Shown here piece after piece: positions 38,740 through 48,542 of a DNA stretch of 55,752 bases (its first letter is position 1; each line of letters opens with the position of its first letter). The notes under the pieces are model-generated. The model made no database searches, was not told the DNA's origin, and saw nothing but the letters and a program-made list of their open reading frames with translations. This DNA is from a candidate division WOR-1 bacterium RIFOXYB2_FULL_36_35 (GTDB lineage: Bacteria > Margulisbacteria > WOR-1 > XYC2-FULL-46-14 > XYC2-FULL-37-10): the NCBI GenBank assembly GCA_001771505.1, contig MEUA01000016.1, positions 1-55,752 on the forward strand. Direction: 5' to 3'. A program made the translations under genes and the position numbers.

Positions 38740-40890
38740 TTATATCTTCCAATTATTAAGTTCAAACGAATCATCGGGGACTTTAAATGATAACATCCCT
38801 CCTCGGGGCCAATGCTCAAGTTCATTGCCGTCTTTTATAATAACAACTGAAAACTGTACTTCATCTCCAGGATTTGCCCCCAACTCGAAGAAAGATATCC
38901 CCATCTCTATTATTTTGCTTATTCCAAAACTAGAAAGTTCTTTTGTCTTTTCCCAATTATCATTATCGTTTAATTTGTATAAACTTAAAACAGGGGGAGG
39001 CGATTCGCAATACAATTCCAGTTTGCACTGTTTCGGATGATGGATAAGTATATTAAATTTATATCCTTTGCATTCTCTTTTTTGAAAATTAAGCTGGCAG
39101 TCAAGCCTGAAAAAAACCGAAGATTTGCTAAATCCATAGTAAACAGCGCTTACCACCGTATCTATTTGGTGCATTGCTCCTTTTGTCTTGTTTACATCAA
39201 AACATCCGGCAGAAAGCCATTCATAATAACTTGTTATAAGTCCGTCCATAACAGGTTCAATATAATACGCCGGTTCGCGTGTCGGTTTTAATGTCCTTAA
39301 TTGTTTAATAGGTTTCTTTAAGTATGTAGGGATCGGCTTCCCTAAAAGCTGATAAATATTAGACAAATGTTTTCTAAATAATGTGTCAAAAGCAGGATCG
39401 TTTTCCGAAGAGTGGTCATCGCCAAACCACCAGCACCAGTCAGAGCCTTCGGCGACATATAGTTCTTTCCACGCGGTTTCATTTTCCTGTCCTTCCAATA
39501 TATTTCTTGCTTTGCCAAGATAATCCCAAGCTAGGTTATCTTCATCGTGCCCTATCCATATTCTAAAGTTGTTGTTTATCCATGAAGCAGGGAATAATCT
39601 TTCAATCTTACTTTCCGGAGGAAATTCTTGTATAAAATCTTTTGGCAGGACAGGTTTTATATTCGGATCTTTTGAAAGCTCGTCATACAAAGTCCTTAAA
39701 AATTCTTCTCCTCCGTCCTTAAAATATTCCCACGCGTTTTCACCGTCTAAAATTACGCTTATTAGATATTGCTTTCCGTTATCAGGAAGCGAAGCTTTTA
39801 TATTGTGCAAATGATGTTTAAAATCTGCGACTGCGTCTTTGGCTCTCCACCTTTGGTAGACAAAACCTATTTGGTCGGACAAAAAGTGGTTTCTAAATAT
39901 TACATGGATATTGTTCCCATCTTTTGAAATTGTATAGGGCTTATAAAGTTCTTCCGGCGATAGTTTTTTCCTGAATGAATTCGAAAGAACCCCTTCATCG
40001 GTTGCAATCCATTTAATACCATTTTGGGCGGCAATGCCTGCAACATCGGGACTTACACTCCCTTCGGACGGCCACATGCCGGCAGGTTTTGACCCAAAAT
40101 GTTCTTCGTGAAATTTTACCGCTCTTTTTATTTGTTCCATAGCATCTTCCGGGTGCCTAAATCTTGTGCAAGGGAGTTTTATTTCGGGCATAGATTCTTT
40201 TGCTATGCTTGTATCGCATAATAAAGGAAGAATAGGATGATAAAAAGGTGAAGTTGTTACTTCTATCTGATTTTTTTCCATAAGCTCTTTGTGTTTCGGT
40301 ATGATTTTTGAAAGGAGCTCTTTTTGTTTTGCCAACAAGCTTAGCTTCTCTTCTGTTGTAAAATTTGTCTCTTTTTTTATAAGTTCTGAGACTACTGGAT
40401 CTATTTTTCTGTATATGAAACCGAACCAGGTAAGGTTAAACCAAACTTGGAGATCTAAAATCTCCTGTCGTGTAAATCTTTTCGCGGCATCGGCTATTTC
40501 ATGATCAGATACAAACCTTCCTCTTTTAAGAAGCATCGCATGATATCTATTGTAAGGTTTTATCATTGTCTCCCAATTTGCCATAAAGAAATTTTTCAGG
40601 AGATAGACAAGTTCCTCATCTGAAAGCGATTTTGGATCCTTTTCTGATATTTTCAGACTTATGTCTTTTGCATTATTAAAAACATAATCGTCTATTTGTT
40701 CAACAAGCGAAGGAACAAGGTTAAAAGTTGCTTTCATGTTGGGGTAATCTTCAAGGATCGCGACCATATCGTAATAATCTTTTATGCCATGCATGCGAAC
40801 CCAGGGAAGAAAGTACTCTCCTGTAATTAAATCCTTGTAATAAGGCTGGTGCATGTGCCAAATGAGAGCCAAATATATCGGTTGATGCAT
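38740..40890 (-). CDS. GH57 amylopullulanase-like glycosidase
   Basis: A 716-residue GH57 protein of the amylopullulanase/COG1449 type, acting on alpha-1,4 and possibly alpha-1,6 linkages. The five GH57 regions are clear: WHMHQPYY, TSPFYHPILPLL, catalytic Glu in GMWPSEGSVSP, catalytic Asp in ILDGENAWEYF, and EGSDWCWWFGDDHS. A beta-rich C-terminal domain follows. I use the ATG at 40890 (MHQPIYLALI). An open frame continues upstream to 41049, but those residues would lie within the divergent SIMPL gene and promoter and are unlike the family. There is no signal peptide, so the enzyme is probably cytoplasmic. It heads the alpha-glucan operon; the -10 box ends 10 bases before this ATG. Confidence 0.92.
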   Translation of the reverse strand: MHQPIYLALIWHMHQPYYKDLITGEYFLPWVRMHGIKDYYDMVAILEDYPNMKATFNLVPSLVEQIDDYVFNNAKDISLKISEKDPKSLSDEELVYLLKNFFMANWETMIKPYNRYHAMLLKRGRFVSDHEIADAAKRFTRQEILDLQVWFNLTWFGFIYRKIDPVVSELIKKETNFTTEEKLSLLAKQKELLSKIIPKHKELMEKNQIEVTTSPFYHPILPLLCDTSIAKESMPEIKLPCTRFRHPEDAMEQIKRAVKFHEEHFGSKPAGMWPSEGSVSPDVAGIAAQNGIKWIATDEGVLSNSFRKKLSPEELYKPYTISKDGNNIHVIFRNHFLSDQIGFVYQRWRAKDAVADFKHHLHNIKASLPDNGKQYLISVILDGENAWEYFKDGGEEFLRTLYDELSKDPNIKPVLPKDFIQEFPPESKIERLFPASWINNNFRIWIGHDEDNLAWDYLGKARNILEGQENETAWKELYVAEGSDWCWWFGDDHSSENDPAFDTLFRKHLSNIYQLLGKPIPTYLKKPIKQLRTLKPTREPAYYIEPVMDGLITSYYEWLSAGCFDVNKTKGAMHQIDTVVSAVYYGFSKSSVFFRLDCQLNFQKRECKGYKFNILIHHPKQCKLELYCESPPPVLSLYKLNDNDNWEKTKELSSFGISKIIEMGISFFELGANPGDEVQFSVVIIKDGNELEHWPRGGMLSFKVPDDSFELNNWKI

Positions 40891-40900
40891 GACGAAAGTT

Positions 40901-40929
40901 ATTATACTATTTACAGTGTACACTGTACA
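40901..40929 (-). promoter_or_regulatory. Promoter of the alpha-glucan operon
   Basis: On the minus strand TGTACA (40924-40929) and TATAAT (40901-40906) are separated by 17 bases. The start would fall about 3 bases before the GH57 ATG, giving an almost leaderless mRNA. The spacer and -35 region are occupied by a perfect palindrome. Confidence 0.5.
40912..40927. promoter_or_regulatory. 16-base perfect palindrome, candidate operator
   Basis: TACAGTGTACACTGTA is a perfect palindrome in the space between the divergent GH57 operon and the SIMPL gene. It overlaps the spacer and -35 box of the GH57 promoter. Such symmetry is typical of a dimeric repressor site. No regulator gene was identified in the window. 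Confidence 0.5.
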
Positions 40930-40948
40930 GTAAAGAGGATGGTGTTTT

Positions 40949-41650
40949 ATGAAAATAGTAAAAAGTTTTCTTGTTTTTCTTTTCGTTTCTCTTTTCCTGT
41001 CCCCTTGTTTTGCCAATAGCCAAACCCTTATTGTCACCGGGGTCGGCAATGTTAATGTAGAGCCTGATACCGCGACGATTACGCTTGGTGTTCAGACAGA
41101 TGAAAAGACAGCGTCAAAAGCGCAGTCTAAAAATGCAGAGATAATGCAAAAAGTCATCGATTCCATAAAGAGCTTTAACATACCAAAAGATAAAATAAAG
41201 ACTTCTAGATTTAGTATTGGCCCAAAGATGAAATATGAAAGCGGAAGTTCTTATCTTATCGGTTACACCTGCAACAATCAGGTTTCCGTTACAATAAGCG
41301 ACGATCTAAAAAAAGTTTCAAAAATAATAGACAAAGGAACCTCTGCAGGCGCCAATCAAGTGTTAAGCGTCAATTTTTCAAGAAAAGATATTTTGCCTTA
41401 TAGGAAAGAGGCTTTAAAACTCGCAGTTGAATCTGCAAAGTCAAAAGCACGCGCTATTGCGGATGCGGCTGGGCTTACTCTTGTCAGGATAGAAAAAATA
41501 GAAGGACAGGAGATAAATAATTGGGGAATAATTTCACCGCAAACAAATATTTCCGTAGAAAGGGCTTTTGGCGGTGAATCCGCAACTCCAATTTACGGCG
41601 GAGATATTAATGTTACGATGAGCGTTAATGTTACTTATGTTGTGAAATAG
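40949..41650 (+). CDS. SIMPL (DUF541) domain exported protein
   Basis: A 233-residue protein with a clear N-terminal signal peptide (hydrophobic residues 5-22, cleavage near CFANSQT). The mature part carries the SIMPL/DUF541 fold: LIVTGVGNVNVEPDTATITLGVQT, then IKTSRFSIGPKM and the late A-x-x-KA-x-AIADAAGL motif. Family members are periplasmic or outer-membrane proteins of unclear function, some linked to stress. The start is supported by GAGGA 9 bases upstream. It is divergent from the GH57 operon and overlaps the 3' end of the second DUF167 gene by 20 bases. Confidence 0.88.
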   Translation: MKIVKSFLVFLFVSLFLSPCFANSQTLIVTGVGNVNVEPDTATITLGVQTDEKTASKAQSKNAEIMQKVIDSIKSFNIPKDKIKTSRFSIGPKMKYESGSSYLIGYTCNNQVSVTISDDLKKVSKIIDKGTSAGANQVLSVNFSRKDILPYRKEALKLAVESAKSKARAIADAAGLTLVRIEKIEGQEINNWGIISPQTNISVERAFGGESATPIYGGDINVTMSVNVTYVVK

Positions 41651-41870
41651 CAACAACCTTATTGCGTGACTTTTCCCCGCGAACGATTGATATTTGGCGT
41701 TTTTTGATTTTAAAATGTTCCGAGAGAAATTCAATAAGCGCTTTATTCGCTTTCCCGTCGACAGGAGGAGCCGTCAAATAAACTTTATCCCCTTTTAGCT
41801 CGTTTCGTTTGGCGTTAGGAATTATTTTTAATTTTAATACTTTCTCTCTCATTTTTTTATCATTAGACAT
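41631..41870 (-). CDS. DUF167 (YggU family) protein
   Basis: A 79-residue canonical DUF167 protein with the signature LKLKIIPNAKRNELKG, TAPPVDGKANKALIEFLSEHF and SIVRGEKSRNKVV. Function unknown. The first ATG (41870) lies inside a heptad tandem repeat, so residues MSNDKK are probably repeat-derived. The ATG at 41852 gives a start closer to the family consensus. Neither has a Shine-Dalgarno site. It overlaps the SIMPL gene tail to tail by 20 bases. A degenerate paralogue is at 112-324. Confidence 0.85.
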   Translation of the reverse strand: MSNDKKMREKVLKLKIIPNAKRNELKGDKVYLTAPPVDGKANKALIEFLSEHFKIKKRQISIVRGEKSRNKVVAISQHK

Positions 41871-41908
41871 TAGTCATTAGATATTAGTCATTAATCATTA
41901 GTTATTGG
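41862..41908. repeat. Heptad tandem repeat (ATTAGTC-type)
   Basis: Six and a half 7-base units: ATTAGAC, ATTAGTC, ATTAGAT, ATTAGTC, ATTAATC, ATTAGTT and a partial ATTGG. It lies between the FAH-family and DUF167 genes and reaches the first DUF167 ATG. There are no spacers, so it is not CRISPR. Replication slippage is the likely origin. Confidence 0.8.
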
Positions 41909-41915
41909 AAATTTA

Positions 41916-42527
41916 TTATCCCACTTTGTTAGTTAATCGTCCAATCCCCTCAATTTCCACCACAACCTCATCCCCCCTATCCATCGGTCCCACCCCGGGA
42001 GGTGTTCCTGTCAATATCACATCTCCAGGAAGTAGCGTCATTATCTCTGAAATAAATTTTACAAGATAAAGAGGCTTAAATATCATTTGTGAAGTATTTG
42101 AATTCTGCTTAATTTCTCCATTTAAATAAAGCTTGATATTTAGATTGTCAGAGTCAATGCCGGATACAATTTTTGGACCTAGTGGGCAAAAAGTGTTAAA
42201 CGATTTTGCGCGCGTCCATTGGCCGTCTATTTTTTGCAAATCCCTTGCCGTCACATCATTTGCGCATGTATAGCCTAACGATCTATCTTCTAAAATAACA
42301 ATCGCAAGCTCGGCTTCATAATGGAGGTTTGATGTTTGCGCGGGATAAATTATTTTATCGCCATTCCCTATCACAGCTGTCGGCGGTTTTAAAAATAGAA
42401 CGGGAGATTTTGGTATCTCCATACCAAGCTCTTTCGCGTGATCGTAATAATTTAATCCGACACAGATGATTTTTGAAGGGCTAAATGGCATCATTTTATT
42501 TTTTGCTTTGTGAATATTTGATGCCAT
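41916..42527 (-). CDS. Fumarylacetoacetate hydrolase (FAH) family protein
   Basis: A 203-residue member of the FAH/YcgM superfamily, metal-dependent enzymes that hydrolyse or decarboxylate beta-keto acids such as acylpyruvates or oxaloacetate. The start of the fold (ICVGLNYYDHAKELG) and the metal-binding acidic residues in LHYEAELAIVI are visible, then YTCANDVTARDLQ and the highly conserved LPGDVILTGTPPGVG. No ribosome site is present, but a TAGAAT box ends 6 bases before the ATG, consistent with leaderless translation. Exact substrate unknown. Confidence 0.9.
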   Translation of the reverse strand: MASNIHKAKNKMMPFSPSKIICVGLNYYDHAKELGMEIPKSPVLFLKPPTAVIGNGDKIIYPAQTSNLHYEAELAIVILEDRSLGYTCANDVTARDLQKIDGQWTRAKSFNTFCPLGPKIVSGIDSDNLNIKLYLNGEIKQNSNTSQMIFKPLYLVKFISEIMTLLPGDVILTGTPPGVGPMDRGDEVVVEIEGIGRLTNKVG

Positions 42528-42533
42528 AAATCT

Positions 42534-42539
42534 ATTCTA
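42534..42539 (-). promoter_or_regulatory. -10 box of the FAH-family gene, leaderless arrangement
   Basis: TAGAAT on the minus strand ends 6 bases before the ATG at 42527. It overlaps the end of the DUF2283 gene and there is no Shine-Dalgarno site. Confidence 0.35.
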
Positions 42540-42773
42540 TTTTGAAACAAAACTGAAATTGGCTGTTAAAGGAACTTCTTTTTCTTCATTTTTTCCTTTG
42601 AACCATTTTTCAAAATTGAGAATAGTAAACCCTGTTATTTTACCTGTTTTGAGATTTTTTCTTATAAAAAAATCGTCCGCAATTTCAGTAGAAACCGATT
42701 TTTTAGGTTTCCCAACAGATATATCCAACAGATCATCATCCTTATCGTAATAAAAAATCATTTTTTTATCCAT
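42537..42773 (-). CDS. DUF2283 protein, possible antitoxin
   Basis: A 78-residue DUF2283 protein: IFYYDKDDDLLDISVGKP and the TGKITGFTILNFEKW strand match the family. DUF2283 proteins often accompany small toxin-like genes. Here the gene overlaps the preceding nuclease-like gene by 16 bases, with a GGGGGAAA ribosome site inside it. The arrangement is typical of toxin-antitoxin modules with the antitoxin second, but activity has not been shown for this pair. Confidence 0.8.
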   Translation of the reverse strand: MDKKMIFYYDKDDDLLDISVGKPKKSVSTEIADDFFIRKNLKTGKITGFTILNFEKWFKGKNEEKEVPLTANFSFVSK

Positions 42774-43066
42774 ATTGTTTCCCCCAATTTTATTTTATCT
42801 GTTATAAAAATAGTTGATATATATTTTTTTGAATTATTTACAACAACTAAAATATATTTCCCTTTATAAACTTCATGATAAAATTTATAATACAAATGCA
42901 CAGACGAGTCTCGCCTACTTAGTTTGACAAAATCAGGAAGTTTTAAGACTTCTTCAATCTTTGATAAATAAGTTTCAACCTCCGGATGTCTTTCTACTAC
43001 ATGTCGCCAATTATCGTCTGTCAAATATATTTTTTCACCAAAAACTGTTTTATAATGTTTTACCAT
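42758..43066 (-). CDS. Small nuclease-like protein (PBECR/BECR-fold type), possible toxin
   Basis: A 102-residue protein whose sequence (NWRHVVERHPEVETYLSKI, VLKLPDFVKLSRRD, LYYKFYHEVYKGKYILVVV, ISTIFITDKIKLG) resembles BECR-fold nucleases of the Barnase-EndoU-ColicinE5-RelE class. The His and Arg in the RHPE motif and late polar residues are candidate catalytic groups. The assignment is by pattern only. It precedes the DUF2283 gene with a 16-base overlap, so the two form a toxin-antitoxin-like pair. Its ATG lies 8 bases after a TATAAT box with no Shine-Dalgarno site. Confidence 0.6.
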   Translation of the reverse strand: MVKHYKTVFGEKIYLTDDNWRHVVERHPEVETYLSKIEEVLKLPDFVKLSRRDSSVHLYYKFYHEVYKGKYILVVVNNSKKYISTIFITDKIKLGETIWIKK

Positions 43067-43074
43067 CCAAACAA

Positions 43075-43080
43075 ATTATA
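43075..43080 (-). promoter_or_regulatory. -10 box of the toxin-antitoxin-like pair, leaderless arrangement
   Basis: TATAAT on the minus strand ends 8 bases before the ATG at 43066. Confidence 0.4.
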
Positions 43081-43220
43081 TAATAAAAACTAATGAAATT
43101 ATAGTGAAAGTTTTGTGAAGTTTTGAGTATTTTTTGGCTTTGTTGCTCAAAGAGCAGAGAAAAACCGGATCAGGGCATACATTGTTGACCCCCAAAATTA
43201 AATTGAAATTTTCCGTTTTA

Positions 43221-43271
43221 ACCTCCGAAGAAGCTGTGTATATAAAAGGCTTTTAAACAAATAACGGAGGT
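43221..43271 (+). promoter_or_regulatory. Possible RBS-sequestering hairpin before the 746-residue gene
   Basis: ACCTCCG (43221-43227) is complementary to CGGAGGT (43265-43271), which contains the Shine-Dalgarno site of the gene starting at 43281. The loop is 37 bases. With flanking TTTA/TAAA pairs the helix could reach about 10 bp with one bulge. It could limit translation until something opens it. Confidence 0.4.
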
Positions 43272-43280
43272 AAATAAAAA

Positions 43281-45521
43281 ATGAGTAATCTGACAATTTA
43301 TGGTTTAGGAAATATGTGTCAAAGTAGTATGGTGGAGTGCAAGGCAGAAATAAAAGATAAGTCAGAAGCACAAGATATATATAATGAAGTAACAGACAAT
43401 TCTCTCCTCAGAGATCAAGAGGCTCTTGACAGCGCATTTGTTAATATGGCAAATTCAGATGGAGATGAAACCCTTTCTCCCTATGAGGCTCAAATTGTTG
43501 CAAATGCAGTTGAATATTATGGCGGAAACGTTGGAAAGGTTCTTATCCTTACAAAATGTTTGGCCAATCCTGTTATACGCAGCATTGATATAGATGAACA
43601 AGTAAAGATAAATGCGATAGGTGCCCTTCTTGATTGGGGGATGGCTGAAGATGCTATATGTGACATATTTGCCAACAGTGTAAAAATGTACAACCCAACG
43701 TATAACTCAACAATCACTGAAAAATTTTGGACACATCTGCCTGAATATCTAAAACTCCTTGACCACCCTGAAAAATTTCAACGTTATACTCTGTCAATAA
43801 AAGATTTTGATAAGTTTGGAAGATCAAATTTTTATGCTATTGATTTAACTCAAGTTTTAAACGAAAACACAGGGGAAATAGACCTGAGTAATGACCCTTT
43901 TATTAAATTTGATAGAAAAAATGAAGACGCTATATGTTCAATCATTGAAAAAAAGGCTATTATCATAGAGGATGCTAACAGATATTTTGTTGATATGTTG
44001 ATATTATTTGCCAGTTTAGACCTTCTTTCAAATAAAAGAATAGAAGGCCTTCTAATCTCTAAGGATGTGCCAGAAAGGTTTAAAACTGTTTTAAGATACA
44101 TCAAGCAAAAAGGAGCTCCTGTCAATTTCGAAAGAGTTATTATTGCACAAGATGGGCGCCTTGATATTGAAAATAATTCACAATCTACAATTCTTCCAAA
44201 CAACCATGAGTTGGAAGAAGGTATAATTTCATGGAAAGACGGTTTTTGGTTTTTATCTCTTTATGACAGATATAACAATAAAAGATATACCAGTTTTTTA
44301 AAAATAGACGGACTAAAAATATATTTAGAGAGAGGCAATACCTTTAAGTTATTTATATTTTTTGATCAAAATGGGGCCCCTAAAAAACCTATCGCATTAA
44401 AAGCCAAAGAATCTTTTAATTATATCAATTTTTCAAGTGACAAGATTTCTGCGGAAGGTGAAGAATTGCCGGTTTTTTCCTTTGATTATTATTCTATAGA
44501 GAAACAAGGGTCTAATCCCGCGAAATTAACTATAGAAGGAGTAAGAAGCTGTAATCCAAAAGTCGCATTATACGCATATCCAGAAACCCGCTTTACATTA
44601 AGAAATGATAATCTTAGTTTTAGTATGGTTTTTAACGGCGAACACGGATTTGTTGATTTAAAAGAGGCTGAAAATTTTTTTACTAATCATTCAAAAATTC
44701 CATTAACCATTTCAGCATACAATCTACTCGACGAGAAGCCAAGAGAGTTCTCTTTTTCCGGTTATAGCTTTAGCCATAAAGGAAAAACTTTGGTTATAAC
44801 CCCTTTCAGCGAGATAGCCATATTTGGAGATGCTGAGGAAACAACCCTCATCAGTCCTTTTTATACCAGTCCGTATAATTTTCCTTACGATGACTTTAAA
44901 TTAAGAACATCAATAAATACTGTCTCAATAATAGAAGAGGCAGAGGTTCCTACACGCCCATATGGAATACAAATAAGAAAGCCAGCCTATGAGTCTATTA
45001 ATTATACTGTTTTAAGGAACCTCTATTATGCGCTTAGCCTCTTAACCCCAAACTTAAGGAGAGCAATTTCTTCAATTGAATTTTCAGATGATGATCGTGG
45101 AGAGATGAAATGCAACTTCACCTCAAAGAGAATAATTTTAAACTCAGGCTATCCAAAATTCCCTTATTCTTATAGGATTATAAGAAATACTGATGATCCT
45201 GAAATATCAACTGATGAAACCGTTTATGTAGGCTTATTAGAATTATATTTGACAGCCGCAAAAATGTTAGCTTATCAATTAAAAGCGACCAATTTTGGAA
45301 GGCAATGGAAATTTATACCTGAAATTGGGGATACTAAAGATATTGCTACCAGTGTTGGCCAATTTGTTTACCTTGTAATTTCATCTCCAAAAAAGATAGC
45401 TGAGCACTGCCGAAAAACAAGTAATAACTTTAACAAAGACTATTCAGATAATATGAAATTATTACTCCAATACGGTTATATAACAAATGAACAATATAAT
45501 AGGGCAACAATAATGTGGTGA
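43281..45521 (+). CDS. Unknown protein with an EF-hand-like loop, 746 residues
   Basis: I do not recognise a family. Residues 58-69 (NSDGDETLSPYE) match a calcium-binding EF-hand/dockerin-type loop: N58, D60, D62, T64, S66 and E69 at the six ligand positions. The rest alternates helical and beta-rich parts. There is no signal peptide or membrane helix. A CGGAGG site lies 10 bases before the ATG and may be masked by an upstream complementary element. It is similar in size and context to the 775-residue protein at 5456-7783, although no shared motif was seen. It converges on the FmdB-like gene after 11 bases. Confidence 0.65.
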   Translation: MSNLTIYGLGNMCQSSMVECKAEIKDKSEAQDIYNEVTDNSLLRDQEALDSAFVNMANSDGDETLSPYEAQIVANAVEYYGGNVGKVLILTKCLANPVIRSIDIDEQVKINAIGALLDWGMAEDAICDIFANSVKMYNPTYNSTITEKFWTHLPEYLKLLDHPEKFQRYTLSIKDFDKFGRSNFYAIDLTQVLNENTGEIDLSNDPFIKFDRKNEDAICSIIEKKAIIIEDANRYFVDMLILFASLDLLSNKRIEGLLISKDVPERFKTVLRYIKQKGAPVNFERVIIAQDGRLDIENNSQSTILPNNHELEEGIISWKDGFWFLSLYDRYNNKRYTSFLKIDGLKIYLERGNTFKLFIFFDQNGAPKKPIALKAKESFNYINFSSDKISAEGEELPVFSFDYYSIEKQGSNPAKLTIEGVRSCNPKVALYAYPETRFTLRNDNLSFSMVFNGEHGFVDLKEAENFFTNHSKIPLTISAYNLLDEKPREFSFSGYSFSHKGKTLVITPFSEIAIFGDAEETTLISPFYTSPYNFPYDDFKLRTSINTVSIIEEAEVPTRPYGIQIRKPAYESINYTVLRNLYYALSLLTPNLRRAISSIEFSDDDRGEMKCNFTSKRIILNSGYPKFPYSYRIIRNTDDPEISTDETVYVGLLELYLTAAKMLAYQLKATNFGRQWKFIPEIGDTKDIATSVGQFVYLVISSPKKIAEHCRKTSNNFNKDYSDNMKLLLQYGYITNEQYNRATIMW

Positions 45522-45532
45522 ATTTTTAGAGC

Positions 45533-45796
45533 CTATTTTTTCTCTGTACTATTTTTGGCAGGTTCAGACTTGTGATGATGGTGTTCCCTGTTTTTATCGT
45601 GTTCTGTTCTATGAGTATTTTTACCGTAATCAGTCACATGAAATCCAGAACCTTTAAAAACTACACTTGCCGCAGAAATTAAACGCTTTATTTTTGAGCC
45701 GCCGCACTTTATGCACTTTTTAAGAGGCTTCTCCACCATTTTTTGATGGTGTTCATAAACACCGCACTCTTCACACCTATACTCATAAGCTGGCAT
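45533..45796 (-). CDS. FmdB-type zinc ribbon protein
   Basis: An 87-residue protein of the FmdB regulatory family: YEYRCEECGVYEHHQKM and KKCIKCGGSKIKRLISAASVVFKGSGFHVTDY. The two CxxC pairs bind zinc. The C-terminus is rich in His, Glu and Lys. The molecular role is not proven; homologues are commonly proposed regulators. A TACTAT box ends 6 bases before the ATG, so translation may be leaderless. Confidence 0.88.
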   Translation of the reverse strand: MPAYEYRCEECGVYEHHQKMVEKPLKKCIKCGGSKIKRLISAASVVFKGSGFHVTDYGKNTHRTEHDKNREHHHHKSEPAKNSTEKK

Positions 45797-45828
45797 ATTA
45801 ATATAGTAGCAAAAAAATCATAGAATAG

Positions 45829-46041
45829 TCAAACAGTAAAATCAAGTTTAGCGCCAATCGATTCAATTTTCCCGGGACTAACATAAATCCCATCGCTAAT
45901 CTTGGCAAAATTAGCAAGAGAACTGTTCATATTGTGGTTAATCTCTTTCAAGACATTTGAAAAATCATCAATACTCTTTGACGGTTTTTTAGCGCCGGAA
46001 CTTGGAATAGATAAAAAATTAGGGTCACTTATCAATGTCAT
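45829..46041 (-). CDS. Small unknown protein, 70 residues
   Basis: A short protein rich in Ser, Asn and Lys, with one amphipathic helix (FSNVLKEINHNMNSSLANF). No family recognised. A GAGGG site 7 bases before the ATG supports translation. It lies between serS and the FmdB-like gene on the same strand. Confidence 0.5.
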   Translation of the reverse strand: MTLISDPNFLSIPSSGAKKPSKSIDDFSNVLKEINHNMNSSLANFAKISDGIYVSPGKIESIGAKLDFTV

Positions 46042-46145
46042 TATTTTCCCTCTTTATTTTGAGTATTCATCCCGACGTAATAACCGGAATTTTCTGACAA
46101 TTCACATAATTATAATCGAAACAAGAAAAGAAGTTCTTGCGCCTT

Positions 46146-48516
<2,371 letters not shown>

Positions 48517-48542
48517 AATAAAATCAGGAGATTTTTTTAGTT

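Noticed and set aside
40891-41049. N-terminal extension of the first GH57 gene
   Set aside because: The added residues lie over the divergent promoter and the SIMPL gene start and are unlike the family; MHQPIYLALIWHMHQP is the natural beginning.
41862-41908. CRISPR array
   Set aside because: The units are contiguous 7-base repeats with no spacers.
42599-42750. Plus-strand open frame across the DUF2283 gene
   Set aside because: It is the antisense of a recognised family with a ribosome site and shows no independent support.
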